Assembly (NCBI GenBank): GCA_016930915.1
Contig: JAFGFU010000015.1
Span: 1 to 64,000, forward strand
Direction: 5' to 3'
DNA: 64,000 bases
DNA from: Campylobacterales bacterium
Lineage (GTDB): Bacteria > Campylobacterota > Campylobacteria > Campylobacterales > Sulfurospirillaceae
Shown: positions 8,769 to 18,427 of the stretch, one piece after another
Layout: the number at the start of each line of letters is the position of its first letter
Numbering within the stretch: position 1 is the stretch's first letter
Notes under the pieces: model-generated
Told to the model about the DNA's origin: nothing
What the model saw: only the letters and a program-made list of their open reading frames with translations
The model's database searches: none
Made by a program: the position numbers and the translations under genes

Positions 8769-9976
8769 ATGTAATCCTCAGGAGGGAAATTCTCCACCAC
8801 AAAATCAATGTCCTTATCGCCCCTTCCACTTAAGTTCACCAAAATAGACTCATACGGTTTTTCTTTGGCAAGCTTCATGGCAAATGCCACAGCATGGGCA
8901 CTCTCAAGCGCTGGAATAATCCCCTCATAATGACTTAAATCGTAAAACGCTTGAATGGTCTCAGCATCATTAGCAATACCTACTTTCGTGCGCCCAATCG
9001 AATTCAAATACGCATGTTCTGGTCCCACAGAAGGATAATCCAATCCACTGGCAATCGAGTAAACCTCTGCAGGCTCGCCCTCATCGTTTTTAAGCATAAT
9101 GGAATTAAAGCCATGCAAAATGCCCTCACTTCCAAAACTCAAACTTGCCGCATGTTCTCCTAGCTTCGTCCCACGCCCACCAGGTTCTACGCCATACATC
9201 TCACAAGAATCCTCGACAAAGGCAGAGAAAAGTCCCATAGCGTTACTTCCACCACCCACACACGCAACCAAATTATCAGGTAAATTACCTGTCATCTCTA
9301 AAAATTGCTCCCTCGCTTCAATGCCCACAACACTTTGAAAATCACGTACCATCATAGGAAAAGGGTGAGGCCCAACCACAGAGCCAATACAATAAATGCT
9401 ATTTTCTGGATCATTTAAATATGCCACAAACGCTGAATCAACGGCTTCCTTAAGCGTCTTCGCCCCAAATGTAACAGGCACCACTTTAGCACCTAAAACA
9501 CGCATACGAACCACATTGGGATGCTCTTTGGCGATGTCCACTTCACCCATGTGAATCTCACACTCCAACCCAAAATACGCCGCTGCAGTAGCCAGTGCCA
9601 CACCGTGCTGCCCTGCTCCTGTTTCAGCAATAAGTTTTTTCTTACCCAAATATTTAGCTAAAAGCGCCTCACCCATGCAGTGGTTGAGTTTATGCGCCCC
9701 TGTATGGTTTAAATCTTCCCGTTTTAAATAAATTCTAGCGCCACCCACATACTCACTTAAGCGCTTTGCATAATACACAGGGGTTGGGCGTCCTTGGTAA
9801 TGTTTACGAATATCACGAAGTTCTCGAATAAAATCATGTGAATTACCAATCGTCAAATACGCCTCTTCAATCTTTTTAAACTGCTCCACGAGTTCTGGAG
9901 GCAAGTAGGCTCCACCAAATTTTCCAAAATAACCCTGTGTGTTAGGAAATGCTCTTAAATAAGGCTTTTGAGTCAT
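8765..9976 (-). CDS. trpB: Tryptophan synthase beta chain (divergent, stand-alone)
   Basis: A PLP enzyme of 403 residues, starting at the ATG at 9976 behind AAGGAT ([22 protein letters not shown]). It carries [28 protein letters not shown] (the PLP lysine in HTGAHK), [21 protein letters not shown] (phosphate loop) and LSGRGDKD, so the fold and active site are those of TrpB (indole plus serine to tryptophan). It differs from usual TrpB in places: [17 protein letters not shown] instead of the HKINNxxGQALLA form, and [16 protein letters not shown] instead of the D/RQxxNVxRM form. No trpA or other trp gene adjoins it. It may act alone with indole or represent a second copy. The stop codon is the TAA of a TTACATGTAA palindrome. 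Confidence 0.85.
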   Translation of the reverse strand: MTQKPYLRAFPNTQGYFGKFGGAYLPPELVEQFKKIEEAYLTIGNSHDFIRELRDIRKHYQGRPTPVYYAKRLSEYVGGARIYLKREDLNHTGAHKLNHCMGEALLAKYLGKKKLIAETGAGQHGVALATAAAYFGLECEIHMGEVDIAKEHPNVVRMRVLGAKVVPVTFGAKTLKEAVDSAFVAYLNDPENSIYCIGSVVGPHPFPMMVRDFQSVVGIEAREQFLEMTGNLPDNLVACVGGGSNAMGLFSAFVEDSCEMYGVEPGGRGTKLGEHAASLSFGSEGILHGFNSIMLKNDEGEPAEVYSIASGLDYPSVGPEHAYLNSIGRTKVGIANDAETIQAFYDLSHYEGIIPALESAHAVAFAMKLAKEKPYESILVNLSGRGDKDIDFVVENFPPEDYM

Positions 9977-10062
9977 AATTATCCTTTTTACATGTAAAGA
10001 TTTTTTCATGCTTTGCTTACAAATTCATCAAATAAATAGGTAAGGAAAAAGCACTTTTTTTG

Positions 10063-10068
10063 TATTAT
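10063..10068 (+). promoter_or_regulatory. Putative -10 element for glnD operon
   Basis: TATTAT preceded by a T-rich stretch and TG, 30 bases before the glnD ATG. This fits the extended -10 promoters of Campylobacterota, which lack a strong -35 box. Sequence-only prediction. Confidence 0.4.
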
Positions 10069-10097
10069 AGCCCATAAGAATTAAAATAGGAAAAATA

Positions 10098-12632
10098 ATG
10101 GAAATCGAAGAGATTATTGAAGATTTAATCGAAAAAAATGCCAGTGATTTTGAGATATCCAAAGTCATTAAAGAGCATATTAAAGCCTATTTAAGCTCAT
10201 TAAATGAGATTTTTGTGGAAAATCAAGGTAAAGATTTCTTAGTCAAACATACCAAAAAAATTGACCAATTTATTCTTTTAATTTACAAATATACCCTACG
10301 CAAATACTTCGGTAATTACATGCCTTTTGCCAATGCTATTCCTGTGGTACTTGTAGGTATGGGAAGTTATGGTAGAGAAGAGCTATGTGTCTACTCCGAC
10401 ATTGACCTCATGGTTGTTTACAAAGCCATTCCAGGGTATAACATTGAACCACTCATCCAATCCATGCTCTATCTTGCGTGGGATGCGGGGATGAAACTAG
10501 GACACCGCACGCATAAACTTGAAGAGCTCTTTGATGCAAGCAATCAAGACCTCACCATCAAAACAGCCATGCTAGAGTCCCGCTTTTTATGCGGTTCAAA
10601 ACTTTTATGGATGGAAACAGAAAGAGAACTTCTTAAACTCCACAGAACCGATAAAGATGATAAAAAAGAGATTATTTTACAAATTATTGCTGCCAATGAA
10701 GAACGAAGAGCCAAACATCCTATGAGTATGGAGCCAAATATTAAAGAGGGCGTGGGAGGGCTCAGAGATGCCCACACGCTTTTTTGGATGTGTAAAATTC
10801 TTTTTGGAAGCATTCGCATTAAAGATAGAGTGCCTGAGATTATTAACGAAGAGGAGTACAAAGAGTTTCGAAGCTCCTTAGAGTTTCTCTACCGTGTGCG
10901 CTCAGCCCTTCATTTAAGTGCCAAGAAAAAGCAAGATATTTTAAACCTTGAATATATTCCTGATGTTGCGGCAAAACTGGGCTTTGAAAATAAGATTTTG
11001 AAAAATGCCCATATGCAACTTGCCTCTCGTACTTTAGCATGTATGCACACGGTGGATGTTACATGTAAAATCTTTATGCGCAAACTCACCGCTTCACTTT
11101 TTTTATACCCAACCTGCTTAAGCGCCCTTAAAAAAGGGCGACTACAAAGGGGGCTTTATAGTGCCAATCATACGGTATACGCTTCGCTGAAAAATCCACA
11201 CCCTAAACTCTCGGTGGTACTAGAACAACTCCAACACTTTGATGATGCTTCGTTGCATTTTGATATTAGCTATGTGCATTACATTAAAAACGCACTCTAC
11301 CCAACACACAACACGCCTAAAACCTATAAACAATTTCGTGCCCTTTTGTTTCAACCCAATGTTTATACGCTTTTTAGCCTTTTGTATGAAGCCTCGCTCT
11401 TGCCTCAACTCGTTAAACCTTTTCGTCATATCTTGAACCTTGCACAATTTGATGGTTACCATAAATTACCTGTAGATATTCACTCACTGCATACCTTATA
11501 TCATCTGGAAAATATTCAAGAACCTTTTATCAAATCCCTCTTTGATGATTTATGTCCAGAAGGAAAAGCAATGCTCAAACTGGTCGCTTTTTTACATGAT
11601 GTGGGCAAAGGCAGGAAAGATGACCACAGTGAACTGGGAGCAAAAATTTTTAGAGCGTATGCTGCGAAATTGCATTTTTCAGAAAAAGCGATTGAAATGG
11701 GTTCGTTAATTATTAGATACCACACGCTTATGAGCAACACCGCGTACCGTGAAGATATTTACAACGAGAATGTCGTTCTTTCATTTATTTCAAAATTACA
11801 AAATCCTCAAGCCCTCAAACTCCTTTACATCTTAACGTATGCTGATATGAGTGCAGTCAATGACAATATTTATTCAGGATTTATTGCTAAATTGCTTCGT
11901 GAATTTTATCAGTACAGTATGGAGATGTTTGAAAAAGAAGAGCTCATTGATGAAACCACAAAACGCTTACGCAAAGAGAGTAGTCTTAAAAAAAGTCCTG
12001 AATTTTTAGAGCTTCCAAAATCCTTACAAAGGCGTATTCTCTCCATCCCTTCCAATTTTTTCTTTTTAAAGCTCAAACCCAACGAAATTGTCTCCATTGC
12101 AAAAGAAGCGGATGATACGCCCCACAACTTATTCCATTATACCATTCATAACGATGACCACTTAAGCATTCAAGTCATTCGAGGGCTTGAATTTAACATT
12201 GGTTATCTCTTAGGTAAACTCTCCTATTTAGACCTCGTCCAAATGGATATTTATAAACTCTTTGATGGGAAAAAATATTTTCAAATTGAGTTTAACGAGA
12301 AAGTTGAAGAGGGCGACATTGCGTACATCACTGAACTTTTAGAAAACTCCTTTGATATGAGCAAAAAAACAACGCTCAAAAAACCTACGATTTTGAAAGG
12401 CGAAATTAGCATCAATTTTGAACACTCCAAATCGTATGCGCTTATGCATTTAAAAACCAAAAATCAACAAGGCTTAATGGCATACATGATGAGTATTTTC
12501 GATGAACATGGCATCGATATTGCTATGGCGAAGATTCAGACCATTAAAAACCGAACCCGTAACTTACTTTTAATTGAAAAAACAGCGCGCTTATGCGACA
12601 ATGAACAAAACATTTTGAATTATTTTTACTAA
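10098..12632 (+). CDS. glnD: Bifunctional PII uridylyltransferase / uridylyl-removing enzyme
   Basis: An 844-residue protein with the GlnD layout. The nucleotidyltransferase domain has GSYGREE (89-95) and SDIDLMV (100-106). Next comes a GlnE/GlnD-type helical region (NIKEGVGGLRDAHTLFW). The HD domain has FLHDVGKGRKDDHSELGA (about 495-512), and two ACT-like regions occupy the C terminus (about 680-760 and 770-840). It uridylylates PII at low glutamine and removes UMP at high glutamine, coupling nitrogen status to glutamine synthetase and transport. It is the first gene of a plus-strand operon with glmS, 13 bases upstream of it. One palindrome copy is read here as VTCK (11059). Confidence 0.92.
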   Translation: MEIEEIIEDLIEKNASDFEISKVIKEHIKAYLSSLNEIFVENQGKDFLVKHTKKIDQFILLIYKYTLRKYFGNYMPFANAIPVVLVGMGSYGREELCVYSDIDLMVVYKAIPGYNIEPLIQSMLYLAWDAGMKLGHRTHKLEELFDASNQDLTIKTAMLESRFLCGSKLLWMETERELLKLHRTDKDDKKEIILQIIAANEERRAKHPMSMEPNIKEGVGGLRDAHTLFWMCKILFGSIRIKDRVPEIINEEEYKEFRSSLEFLYRVRSALHLSAKKKQDILNLEYIPDVAAKLGFENKILKNAHMQLASRTLACMHTVDVTCKIFMRKLTASLFLYPTCLSALKKGRLQRGLYSANHTVYASLKNPHPKLSVVLEQLQHFDDASLHFDISYVHYIKNALYPTHNTPKTYKQFRALLFQPNVYTLFSLLYEASLLPQLVKPFRHILNLAQFDGYHKLPVDIHSLHTLYHLENIQEPFIKSLFDDLCPEGKAMLKLVAFLHDVGKGRKDDHSELGAKIFRAYAAKLHFSEKAIEMGSLIIRYHTLMSNTAYREDIYNENVVLSFISKLQNPQALKLLYILTYADMSAVNDNIYSGFIAKLLREFYQYSMEMFEKEELIDETTKRLRKESSLKKSPEFLELPKSLQRRILSIPSNFFFLKLKPNEIVSIAKEADDTPHNLFHYTIHNDDHLSIQVIRGLEFNIGYLLGKLSYLDLVQMDIYKLFDGKKYFQIEFNEKVEEGDIAYITELLENSFDMSKKTTLKKPTILKGEISINFEHSKSYALMHLKTKNQQGLMAYMMSIFDEHGIDIAMAKIQTIKNRTRNLLLIEKTARLCDNEQNILNYFY

Positions 12633-12645
12633 GAAGGCAGTAAGT

Positions 12646-14457
12646 ATGTGTGGAATTGTCGGATATATTGGCACCAAAGAAAAATGCAATTTTTTAATTA
12701 ATGGACTAAAAGAACTTGAATATAGAGGATATGATTCAGCGGGTATTGCTGTCTTAAAAGAGGGAGACATTACCTCCTTTAAAGCCACAGGCAAACTCTC
12801 AAACTTACAGCATAAAGTTGAAAACTTTAGCTCATCCGGCTTTGGTGTGGGCATTGGACATACACGTTGGGCAACACACGGTAAACCCACAGAAGCTAAC
12901 GCACATCCACATTGGGGTGAATTTTCATACATTATTCACAACGGTATTATTGAAAATTACAAAGAAATCAAAGATGAACTCCTCAAAGATGGCATAAAAT
13001 TTTTAAGCCAAACCGATACCGAAGTAGCGGTGCACCTTTTTGAAAAAAATGTCCATGAGTTGGGAGATTGTTTTAAGGCATTTGAAAAAACTATTGCCTC
13101 GTTGCATGGTGCTTATGCTATTTTACTGATTACTAAAAAAGAACCTGATGTCATTTTCTTTGCTAAAAATGCCGTTCCTTTATTGCTTGGAAAAAGTAAC
13201 GAGGGTGAGGTCTATTTTAGCTCTTCGGATGCACCACTTATTGGATTGGCTAAAGAGGTGGTTTATCTTGAAGATGGCGAGTATGGATGGGCACAAAACA
13301 AAGAGATTTTCCTCTTCAAAGAGTCTCTTCCACAGCACCTCGATTTTAAACCTTTAAGCAACGATAAACTCTCAGCCCAAAAAGATGGCTACCGTTACTT
13401 TATGGAAAAAGAAATTTACGAGCAATCTTTAATCGTAGGCGAAACCTTAATGGGACGCATCAAAGAGAATTCAATCGTTCTTGATGAACTTTCCAACTTT
13501 GATTTTAGCGCTATTGATGCGATTAAAATTTGCGCATGTGGTACCAGTTATCATGCAGCGCTCAGTGCATGCTATATGTTTGAGCGCCTCTCTAAAATTC
13601 GCTGTAACGTGGAAATCGCCAGTGAATTTCGCTATAAAGAGCCTTTACTGGATCCAAAAACACTCTTTATTGTTATCTCTCAAAGTGGTGAAACCGCCGA
13701 TACCCTTGAAGCCTTAAAAATGGCAAAAAAAGGCGGTATGCCAACCCTTGCTATTTGCAACGTCGATAACTCTTCCATCGTGCGAACCGCTGATGCGACT
13801 ATTTTAACACGTGCGGGCATTGAAAAAGGGGTTGCGAGTACCAAAGCATTTGCAACACAAGTCATTGCGTTGTGGCTTCTTAGCCTTTATGTAGCAGAAG
13901 CAAAGCAAACGCTATCGCAAGAAGCACTTGAGCATGAAATCAGATCTCTTTTACGCATTCCCTTGGTTGTAAAAGTAAATGAGAGTGTGCATGAGAAAAT
14001 TCGTCGCCTCTCAAAGCGTTATCTTCACGGTCATGGTTTTTTCTTTATTGGTCGAGATATTTTTTATCCACTCGCACTTGAAGGCGCACTGAAACTCAAA
14101 GAAATTAGTTACTTACACGCAGAAGGCTACCCAGCAGGAGAGATGAAGCATGGCCCCATTGCGTTAGCAGATAGTGAACTTTTCACCATTGCGTTAATGC
14201 CTAAAAACCTTCTCTACGACAAAATGAAAAGCAACGTGGAAGAGTTAAGCGCTAGAGACTCCACGTTGTTAGTCATCAGTCCAGAGCCTTTTGAATTGGC
14301 AGATGATTTTATTAGAACCAAAACACATTCGCATATGATGGATGAATTTTTTGAGATGATGCTTATAACACAGCTACTGGCACTAGAAATTTCCATTCGT
14401 TTAGGTAATGACGTGGATATGCCTAGAAATCTTGCCAAAAGTGTTACCGTAGAATAG
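12646..14457 (+). CDS. glmS: Glutamine--fructose-6-phosphate aminotransferase (isomerizing)
   Basis: A 603-residue enzyme of normal length. The N-terminal Ntn glutaminase begins MCGIVGYIG (catalytic Cys after Met removal), with GIGHTRWATHG and the HNGIIENY loop. Two SIS isomerase domains follow (ICACGTSYHAA, SQSGETADTLEA, ALEGALKLKEISY, HAEGYPAGEMKHGPIAL). The C terminus is LAKSVTVE, as in GlmS. It makes glucosamine-6-phosphate from fructose-6-phosphate and glutamine, the entry to peptidoglycan and LPS amino sugars. It lies in the glnD operon, which links two glutamine-dependent functions. Confidence 0.95.
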   Translation: MCGIVGYIGTKEKCNFLINGLKELEYRGYDSAGIAVLKEGDITSFKATGKLSNLQHKVENFSSSGFGVGIGHTRWATHGKPTEANAHPHWGEFSYIIHNGIIENYKEIKDELLKDGIKFLSQTDTEVAVHLFEKNVHELGDCFKAFEKTIASLHGAYAILLITKKEPDVIFFAKNAVPLLLGKSNEGEVYFSSSDAPLIGLAKEVVYLEDGEYGWAQNKEIFLFKESLPQHLDFKPLSNDKLSAQKDGYRYFMEKEIYEQSLIVGETLMGRIKENSIVLDELSNFDFSAIDAIKICACGTSYHAALSACYMFERLSKIRCNVEIASEFRYKEPLLDPKTLFIVISQSGETADTLEALKMAKKGGMPTLAICNVDNSSIVRTADATILTRAGIEKGVASTKAFATQVIALWLLSLYVAEAKQTLSQEALEHEIRSLLRIPLVVKVNESVHEKIRRLSKRYLHGHGFFFIGRDIFYPLALEGALKLKEISYLHAEGYPAGEMKHGPIALADSELFTIALMPKNLLYDKMKSNVEELSARDSTLLVISPEPFELADDFIRTKTHSHMMDEFFEMMLITQLLALEISIRLGNDVDMPRNLAKSVTVE

Positions 14458-14469
14458 AACACGTCGTCG

Positions 14470-15345
14470 ATGAAATTTTACCGTGTCTATATTGAACTAA
14501 CCAATATTTGTGGGTTAAAGTGTAGCTTTTGCCCACCAAAAATCTTGCCCACACACACGATGACGCTTCCTTTTTTTGAACAGGTGTTAATCGAACTAAA
14601 ACCTTACACTAAAGAGATTGCATATCATGTTGCAGGCGATTCACTCGCCCTTTCAAACCTCTTGGACTATTTAGAGTTAAGCCACAAACATGGTTTTAAA
14701 GTTATCCTGACCACCAGTGGTTATTTTTTAAAAAACCATACGTTTGAGACACTGTTGCATCCAGCTATCAAACAAATCAATATTTCACTCAATAGCTTTA
14801 ATAAAAACAGTATGCCCCTCTCTTTTGAAGCGTATATGCAATCTATTATCGAACTCTGCCATGCAAAGCTTACGCAACGTAAAGCATTGTTTATCAACCT
14901 GCGTTTATGGAACAAGGATGAAACACATAGTGAAGAGTTTTTCAATAAAACACTCTTTGCATACCTTGAAAAGGAATTTGAAACATCTTTACATGTAAAA
15001 ACATTTTATGAAGAGAATCTTCGCTCCATCAGACTAGCAGAAAAAATACGTCTTCATTTTGATGACTACTTCACATGGCCATCCCTCGCTTCTAATGAGT
15101 GTTCTCATGGGACATGCTTGGGGCTTTCTTCACATTTTGGTATTCTCTCAAACGGGAATGTTGTACCTTGTTGTTTAGACAAAGACGGCATTATTGTCTT
15201 AGGGGATTTACATGTAAACCCGTTAAAAGAAATTTTAAATGCACCTCGAACGCAAGCCATAATAGAAGGCTTTAAAGCGCACAAAGCTGTTGAAGTTTTA
15301 TGTCAAAAATGCACCTATAAAAATCGTTTTAAGGAGTCCTCATGA
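14470..15345 (+). CDS. Radical SAM protein with C-terminal SPASM-like cysteine region
   Basis: A 291-residue protein. The N terminus MKFYRVYIELTNICGLKCSFCPPK holds the CxxxCxxC radical SAM motif. The C-terminal part has a cysteine set (NECSHGTCLGL, VVPCCLDKDG, LCQKCTYKNRF) like a SPASM/twitch auxiliary cluster region. Such enzymes modify peptides, proteins or cofactors; the substrate here is unknown. It starts 12 bases after glmS and its last four bases (ATGA) overlap the HIT gene start, so the two are probably translationally coupled. Two palindrome copies lie within it (14988-14999 and 15207-15218), read as LHVK and LHVN. No peptide precursor gene is visible next to it. Confidence 0.75.
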   Translation: MKFYRVYIELTNICGLKCSFCPPKILPTHTMTLPFFEQVLIELKPYTKEIAYHVAGDSLALSNLLDYLELSHKHGFKVILTTSGYFLKNHTFETLLHPAIKQINISLNSFNKNSMPLSFEAYMQSIIELCHAKLTQRKALFINLRLWNKDETHSEEFFNKTLFAYLEKEFETSLHVKTFYEENLRSIRLAEKIRLHFDDYFTWPSLASNECSHGTCLGLSSHFGILSNGNVVPCCLDKDGIIVLGDLHVNPLKEILNAPRTQAIIEGFKAHKAVEVLCQKCTYKNRFKESS

Positions 15346-15716
15346 CAAATCGACTGTACGAAAATGAAATATTCTATGTTGAAAAAGAAGAATCAACAAT
15401 TCCATGGGTCAAAATTTTTACACAAAAACCCTACAAAGAACTAAGCGATTGCGACCCCTTGACGCAGAAAAAAGTACTTGAAGCCATGATAGCAACCGAA
15501 GAGGTGATGAAAGCATATTACAATCCTAAAAAAATCAACATTGCAATGTTTGGAAATTACGTTCCGCATCTGCATATTCATATCATGGCACGCTTTGAAG
15601 ATGACTCACATTTTCCAGAATCTATGTGGGGGATTAAGCAACGAGAAGCACACCTTCTTCTCCCTAATTTTGAAGATTTTGCAAAAATTTTATCTGAAAA
15701 ACTCTCTAAGTTTTAG
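15342..15716 (+). CDS. HIT-family hydrolase
   Basis: A 124-residue protein with VPHLHIHIMARF, the histidine triad HxHxH motif, close to the C terminus as in HIT enzymes. The N-terminal half has the YxxEIFYVEKEESTIPWVKIF beta-hairpin seen in bacterial HIT/Ap4A-type hydrolases. It probably splits nucleotide-phosphoryl or dinucleoside polyphosphate bonds in the cytosol. It overlaps the radical SAM gene by 4 bases and ends the glnD-glmS run. A small AT-rich hairpin (GCTAA/TTAGC) follows it near 15747. Confidence 0.8.
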   Translation: MTNRLYENEIFYVEKEESTIPWVKIFTQKPYKELSDCDPLTQKKVLEAMIATEEVMKAYYNPKKINIAMFGNYVPHLHIHIMARFEDDSHFPESMWGIKQREAHLLLPNFEDFAKILSEKLSKF

Positions 15717-15788
15717 GCATTTTGGTAAAATTTAATCTCCCTTTTGCTAAGCTTTAGCCTTAAAATTATATTAAAATAAAGATACTGA

Positions 15789-17099
15789 ATGAAAAAATGC
15801 TCTCTCGCCTTATCTCTTTTACTCTCAACATATGCCTTTAGTGCTAATTTACACTACTCTTTGATTAAAAAAGAGAGTGGCAAACCCAATGAGAGCACGT
15901 TATTAGTAGTTGGAGGAATCCATGGCGATGAACCAGGTGGTTATTTTGCACCCATGCTTTTAGCCAAACATTACACCATTCAAAAAGGTAATGTCTGGAT
16001 AGTACCTAACTTAAATTTTGATAGTATCGTTAAAAATAGACGTGGAACCTATGGTGATATGAACCGAAAATTTGCCAAAATTGAAACTAAAGATGAAGAT
16101 TTTCAGATTGTCTCAGATATTAAAAAACTTATTCTTCATCCGAACGTTGATTTAACACTTAATCTACACGATGGGCAGGGCTTTTACAGACCAAAAACGA
16201 TTGATAAAAATTTTAACCCAAAAGCATGGGGACAAGCAACCATTATTGATCAACAAAAGATTCCTGATGCTAAATACGGTAACCTTGCAGACATTGCCAA
16301 AAAAGTCAATCAAGAAACCAATGTTGATTTAATTGAAGATGTGCATGAATTTAACGTCAAAAACACCAATACAAAAGACAAAGATAAGGCAATGCAACAA
16401 AGCCTCACCTATTTTTCCATCACCAATAATAAACCTGCTTTTGCGATTGAAACCAGTAAAAATATTACAGACCTTTCACACAAAGTTTTTTACCAACTCA
16501 AAACCATTGAAAAATTTATGAAAGTTATGAATATAGAATTTACACGCTCTTTTGAATTAAAAGAAGAGACGATTAAAACCCTTTTAAACGATGTCGGTAT
16601 GCTTGAGATCCCTCCAACAAAAATCATGCTTAATCTCTCAACGCTTAAGCCTTATATCCGCTTTTTCCCAATCAATAAAGAGGAGTTCCATTACAAAAGT
16701 GACAATCCTCTTGTTGCTGTCCTTAAAGACAAAGATAGCTATAAAATTATGAACGGCAATATCCTCATTTCAACCCTCAAAGCAGATATGATGGAATTTG
16801 ACAACTCTTTAGAAGACATCAGTCTGCTTTTAGATGGAGAAAAAACGCGTGCAAAAGTGGGTTCACTCATTTCTGCCAACAAAAGCTTTGAAATCGCCCC
16901 TATTAAAGGCTATCGTATTAACGTTATTGGGTATTCTAAAGAGGGGATAGTAAGTGAAGAAGGTATTAAAATTGAACCGCATGCATTGATGAAATCGTAT
17001 GCCATTGATAAAAATGAAACAATTTATATGGTACATTTTTACAAAGATAAGAAATTTTGTGGCATGGTCAATATCCAGTTTGTAGAAACCAAAAAGTAG
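15789..17099 (+). CDS. csd4: Periplasmic LD/DL-carboxypeptidase of the Csd4/Pgp1 (M99) type, helical cell shape
   Basis: A 436-residue secreted peptidase. It has a signal peptide of about 19 residues (MKKCSLALSLLLSTYAFSA). The zinc motif is GGIHGDEPGG (His45, Glu48), with the third ligand in LNLHDGQG (about His127). The stretch NRRGTYGDMNRKFA is a substrate-site arginine region. In Campylobacter and Helicobacter this family trims peptidoglycan tripeptides to dipeptides and helps produce helical shape. H. pylori Csd4 is known for a Gln in place of the first zinc His; this protein keeps the canonical His. The C-terminal 200 residues match the beta-rich accessory domains of Csd4. It is followed after 10 bases by the EAL-HDOD gene. 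Confidence 0.85.
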   Translation: MKKCSLALSLLLSTYAFSANLHYSLIKKESGKPNESTLLVVGGIHGDEPGGYFAPMLLAKHYTIQKGNVWIVPNLNFDSIVKNRRGTYGDMNRKFAKIETKDEDFQIVSDIKKLILHPNVDLTLNLHDGQGFYRPKTIDKNFNPKAWGQATIIDQQKIPDAKYGNLADIAKKVNQETNVDLIEDVHEFNVKNTNTKDKDKAMQQSLTYFSITNNKPAFAIETSKNITDLSHKVFYQLKTIEKFMKVMNIEFTRSFELKEETIKTLLNDVGMLEIPPTKIMLNLSTLKPYIRFFPINKEEFHYKSDNPLVAVLKDKDSYKIMNGNILISTLKADMMEFDNSLEDISLLLDGEKTRAKVGSLISANKSFEIAPIKGYRINVIGYSKEGIVSEEGIKIEPHALMKSYAIDKNETIYMVHFYKDKKFCGMVNIQFVETKK

Positions 17100-17109
17100 A
17101 AGGAAAAAC

Positions 17110-18335
17110 GTGCATACCTATATTGGAAGACAACCTATTTTCAATAGAAATGGTGAATGTCTTGCTTACGAACTTTTATACCGTTCGTGCGAAGGCAATA
17201 ACTATGCTACCTTTAATGACAATGCCAAAGCTACCGCACGTGTTATTGTCAGTTTGATTCATACGATTGGATTTCCTTCTGTTATTGGTACTAAAAAAGG
17301 GTACATTAACCTTGATGAATCCATGCTCTTTAGTGATGCTCTGCTTCTCTTACCTCAAGAGAATTTTGGATTTGAAATTTTAGAGTACACACACATCACT
17401 GAGCCTCTTGTTGCACGGATTGCGGAACTTCACGCTAAAGGCTATACCTTTTCGTTAGACGATTTTGACTGCACTGAAGCAATGTTTGAAACGTATGCCC
17501 CCATATTTCCTTATATTGACACAATAAAAGTTGATATTCAGGCCAGTGGACTTTGCAATTTAAAAGATTCTCTTGCAAAACTCTCTTCGTATAAAATTAA
17601 TTTGTTGGCTGAAAAAATTGAAACTCAAGAAGAATTTTCTGCTTGTTTAGAGCTTGATTTTCTTTTTTTTCAAGGCTATTTTTTTGAAAAACCCATTATT
17701 TTAAGTGGTAAAAAAATTGAACCTAATACTATTAACGCGATTAATTTAATCAATTGTATTCAAGAAAATAATGATCCCAACTTTATTAGCCAAAAATTTT
17801 CAACCTGCCCTGATTTGGTCTACAACCTTTTGCGTCATGTCAATTCAGGGGCATACCATTTTAAACAAAAAATAACCTCTATCAAACAAATGGTTACCCT
17901 CTTAGGTCCTCAAAAATTCTCTCGTGGCTAGGACTTTTTTTGTATGGAGCGCCTCATATGCGTCCTTTTGGTGGAGAAATATTTAATAACGCAAAATTTC
18001 GTGCTAAAGTCATGGAAGAGTTAGCTCTTGGATGCCATAAGCCTGAACTTGCTAATAAGGCATTTTTAACGGGTAGCCTTTCATTAATTGATGCTTATTT
18101 AAATATTCCTATGCTGGAATTTTTAAATTACGCCCATTTAGACGATGAGATTAAAACAGCTCTTTTATTTCAAGAAGGTTTTTTAGGCGAACTTCTTAGT
18201 ATTGCCACAGAAATGAATCATGTTATGAATACAGAAAAAACATTGAAATATCTTGAAAAAAAACCTTGTTTTAGCATGGAAGAGCTCTACGAAGCATGCC
18301 ACAAAGCGCTTGTTTTTATTGAGGAAACCTCATAA
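17110..18335 (+). pseudogene. EAL-HDOD (YuxH/CdgR-like) signalling protein, frameshifted in an A-tract
   Basis: Two frames together make one 408-residue protein. The start frame (17110-17931, GTG, VHTYIGRQPIFNRNGECLAYELLYRS) is a degenerate EAL domain: the catalytic E-x-L reads FEILEYTH and most metal ligands are absent. It then enters the HDOD domain (NLLRHVNSGAYHF). It stops soon after LLGPQKF. The continuation (KILSWLGLFLYGAPHMRP..., to 18335) is in another frame. Adding one A to the five-A tract at 17912-17916 joins them exactly (LLGPQ-KILSWLGLF). This may be a real inactivation, a phase-variable tract or a sequencing error. An internal TTG at 17940 could start the distal part. Family members act in regulation without phosphodiesterase activity. 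Confidence 0.8.
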
Positions 18336-18360
18336 TAATCTTTACATGTAAAAAGACCAC

Positions 18361-18427
18361 GTAGTGTTAGCGTAGTCTTAAAAGCATTGCTTTACAGACG
18401 CCTTAAGAGTTATACAAGGAGTCTATT
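18361..18427. repeat. MITE-like element, copy B (partial)
   Basis: This 67-base stretch aligns closely with 6254-6318: shared blocks include AGTGTTA-CGTAG, TTGCTTTA and TTAAGA, and the end is CAAGGAGTCTATT versus CAAGAACTCTATT. It abuts the stop codon of the AEC transporter gene just as copy A abuts the permease stop. The left inverted end was not found, so the copy looks truncated. A TTTACATGTAAA palindrome sits just before it (18341-18352). Confidence 0.55.

Noticed and set aside
9977-10009. Upstream start of trpB (adding [11 protein letters not shown])
   Set aside because: The extension is coded by the palindrome and leader; the ATG at 9976 has AAGGAT.
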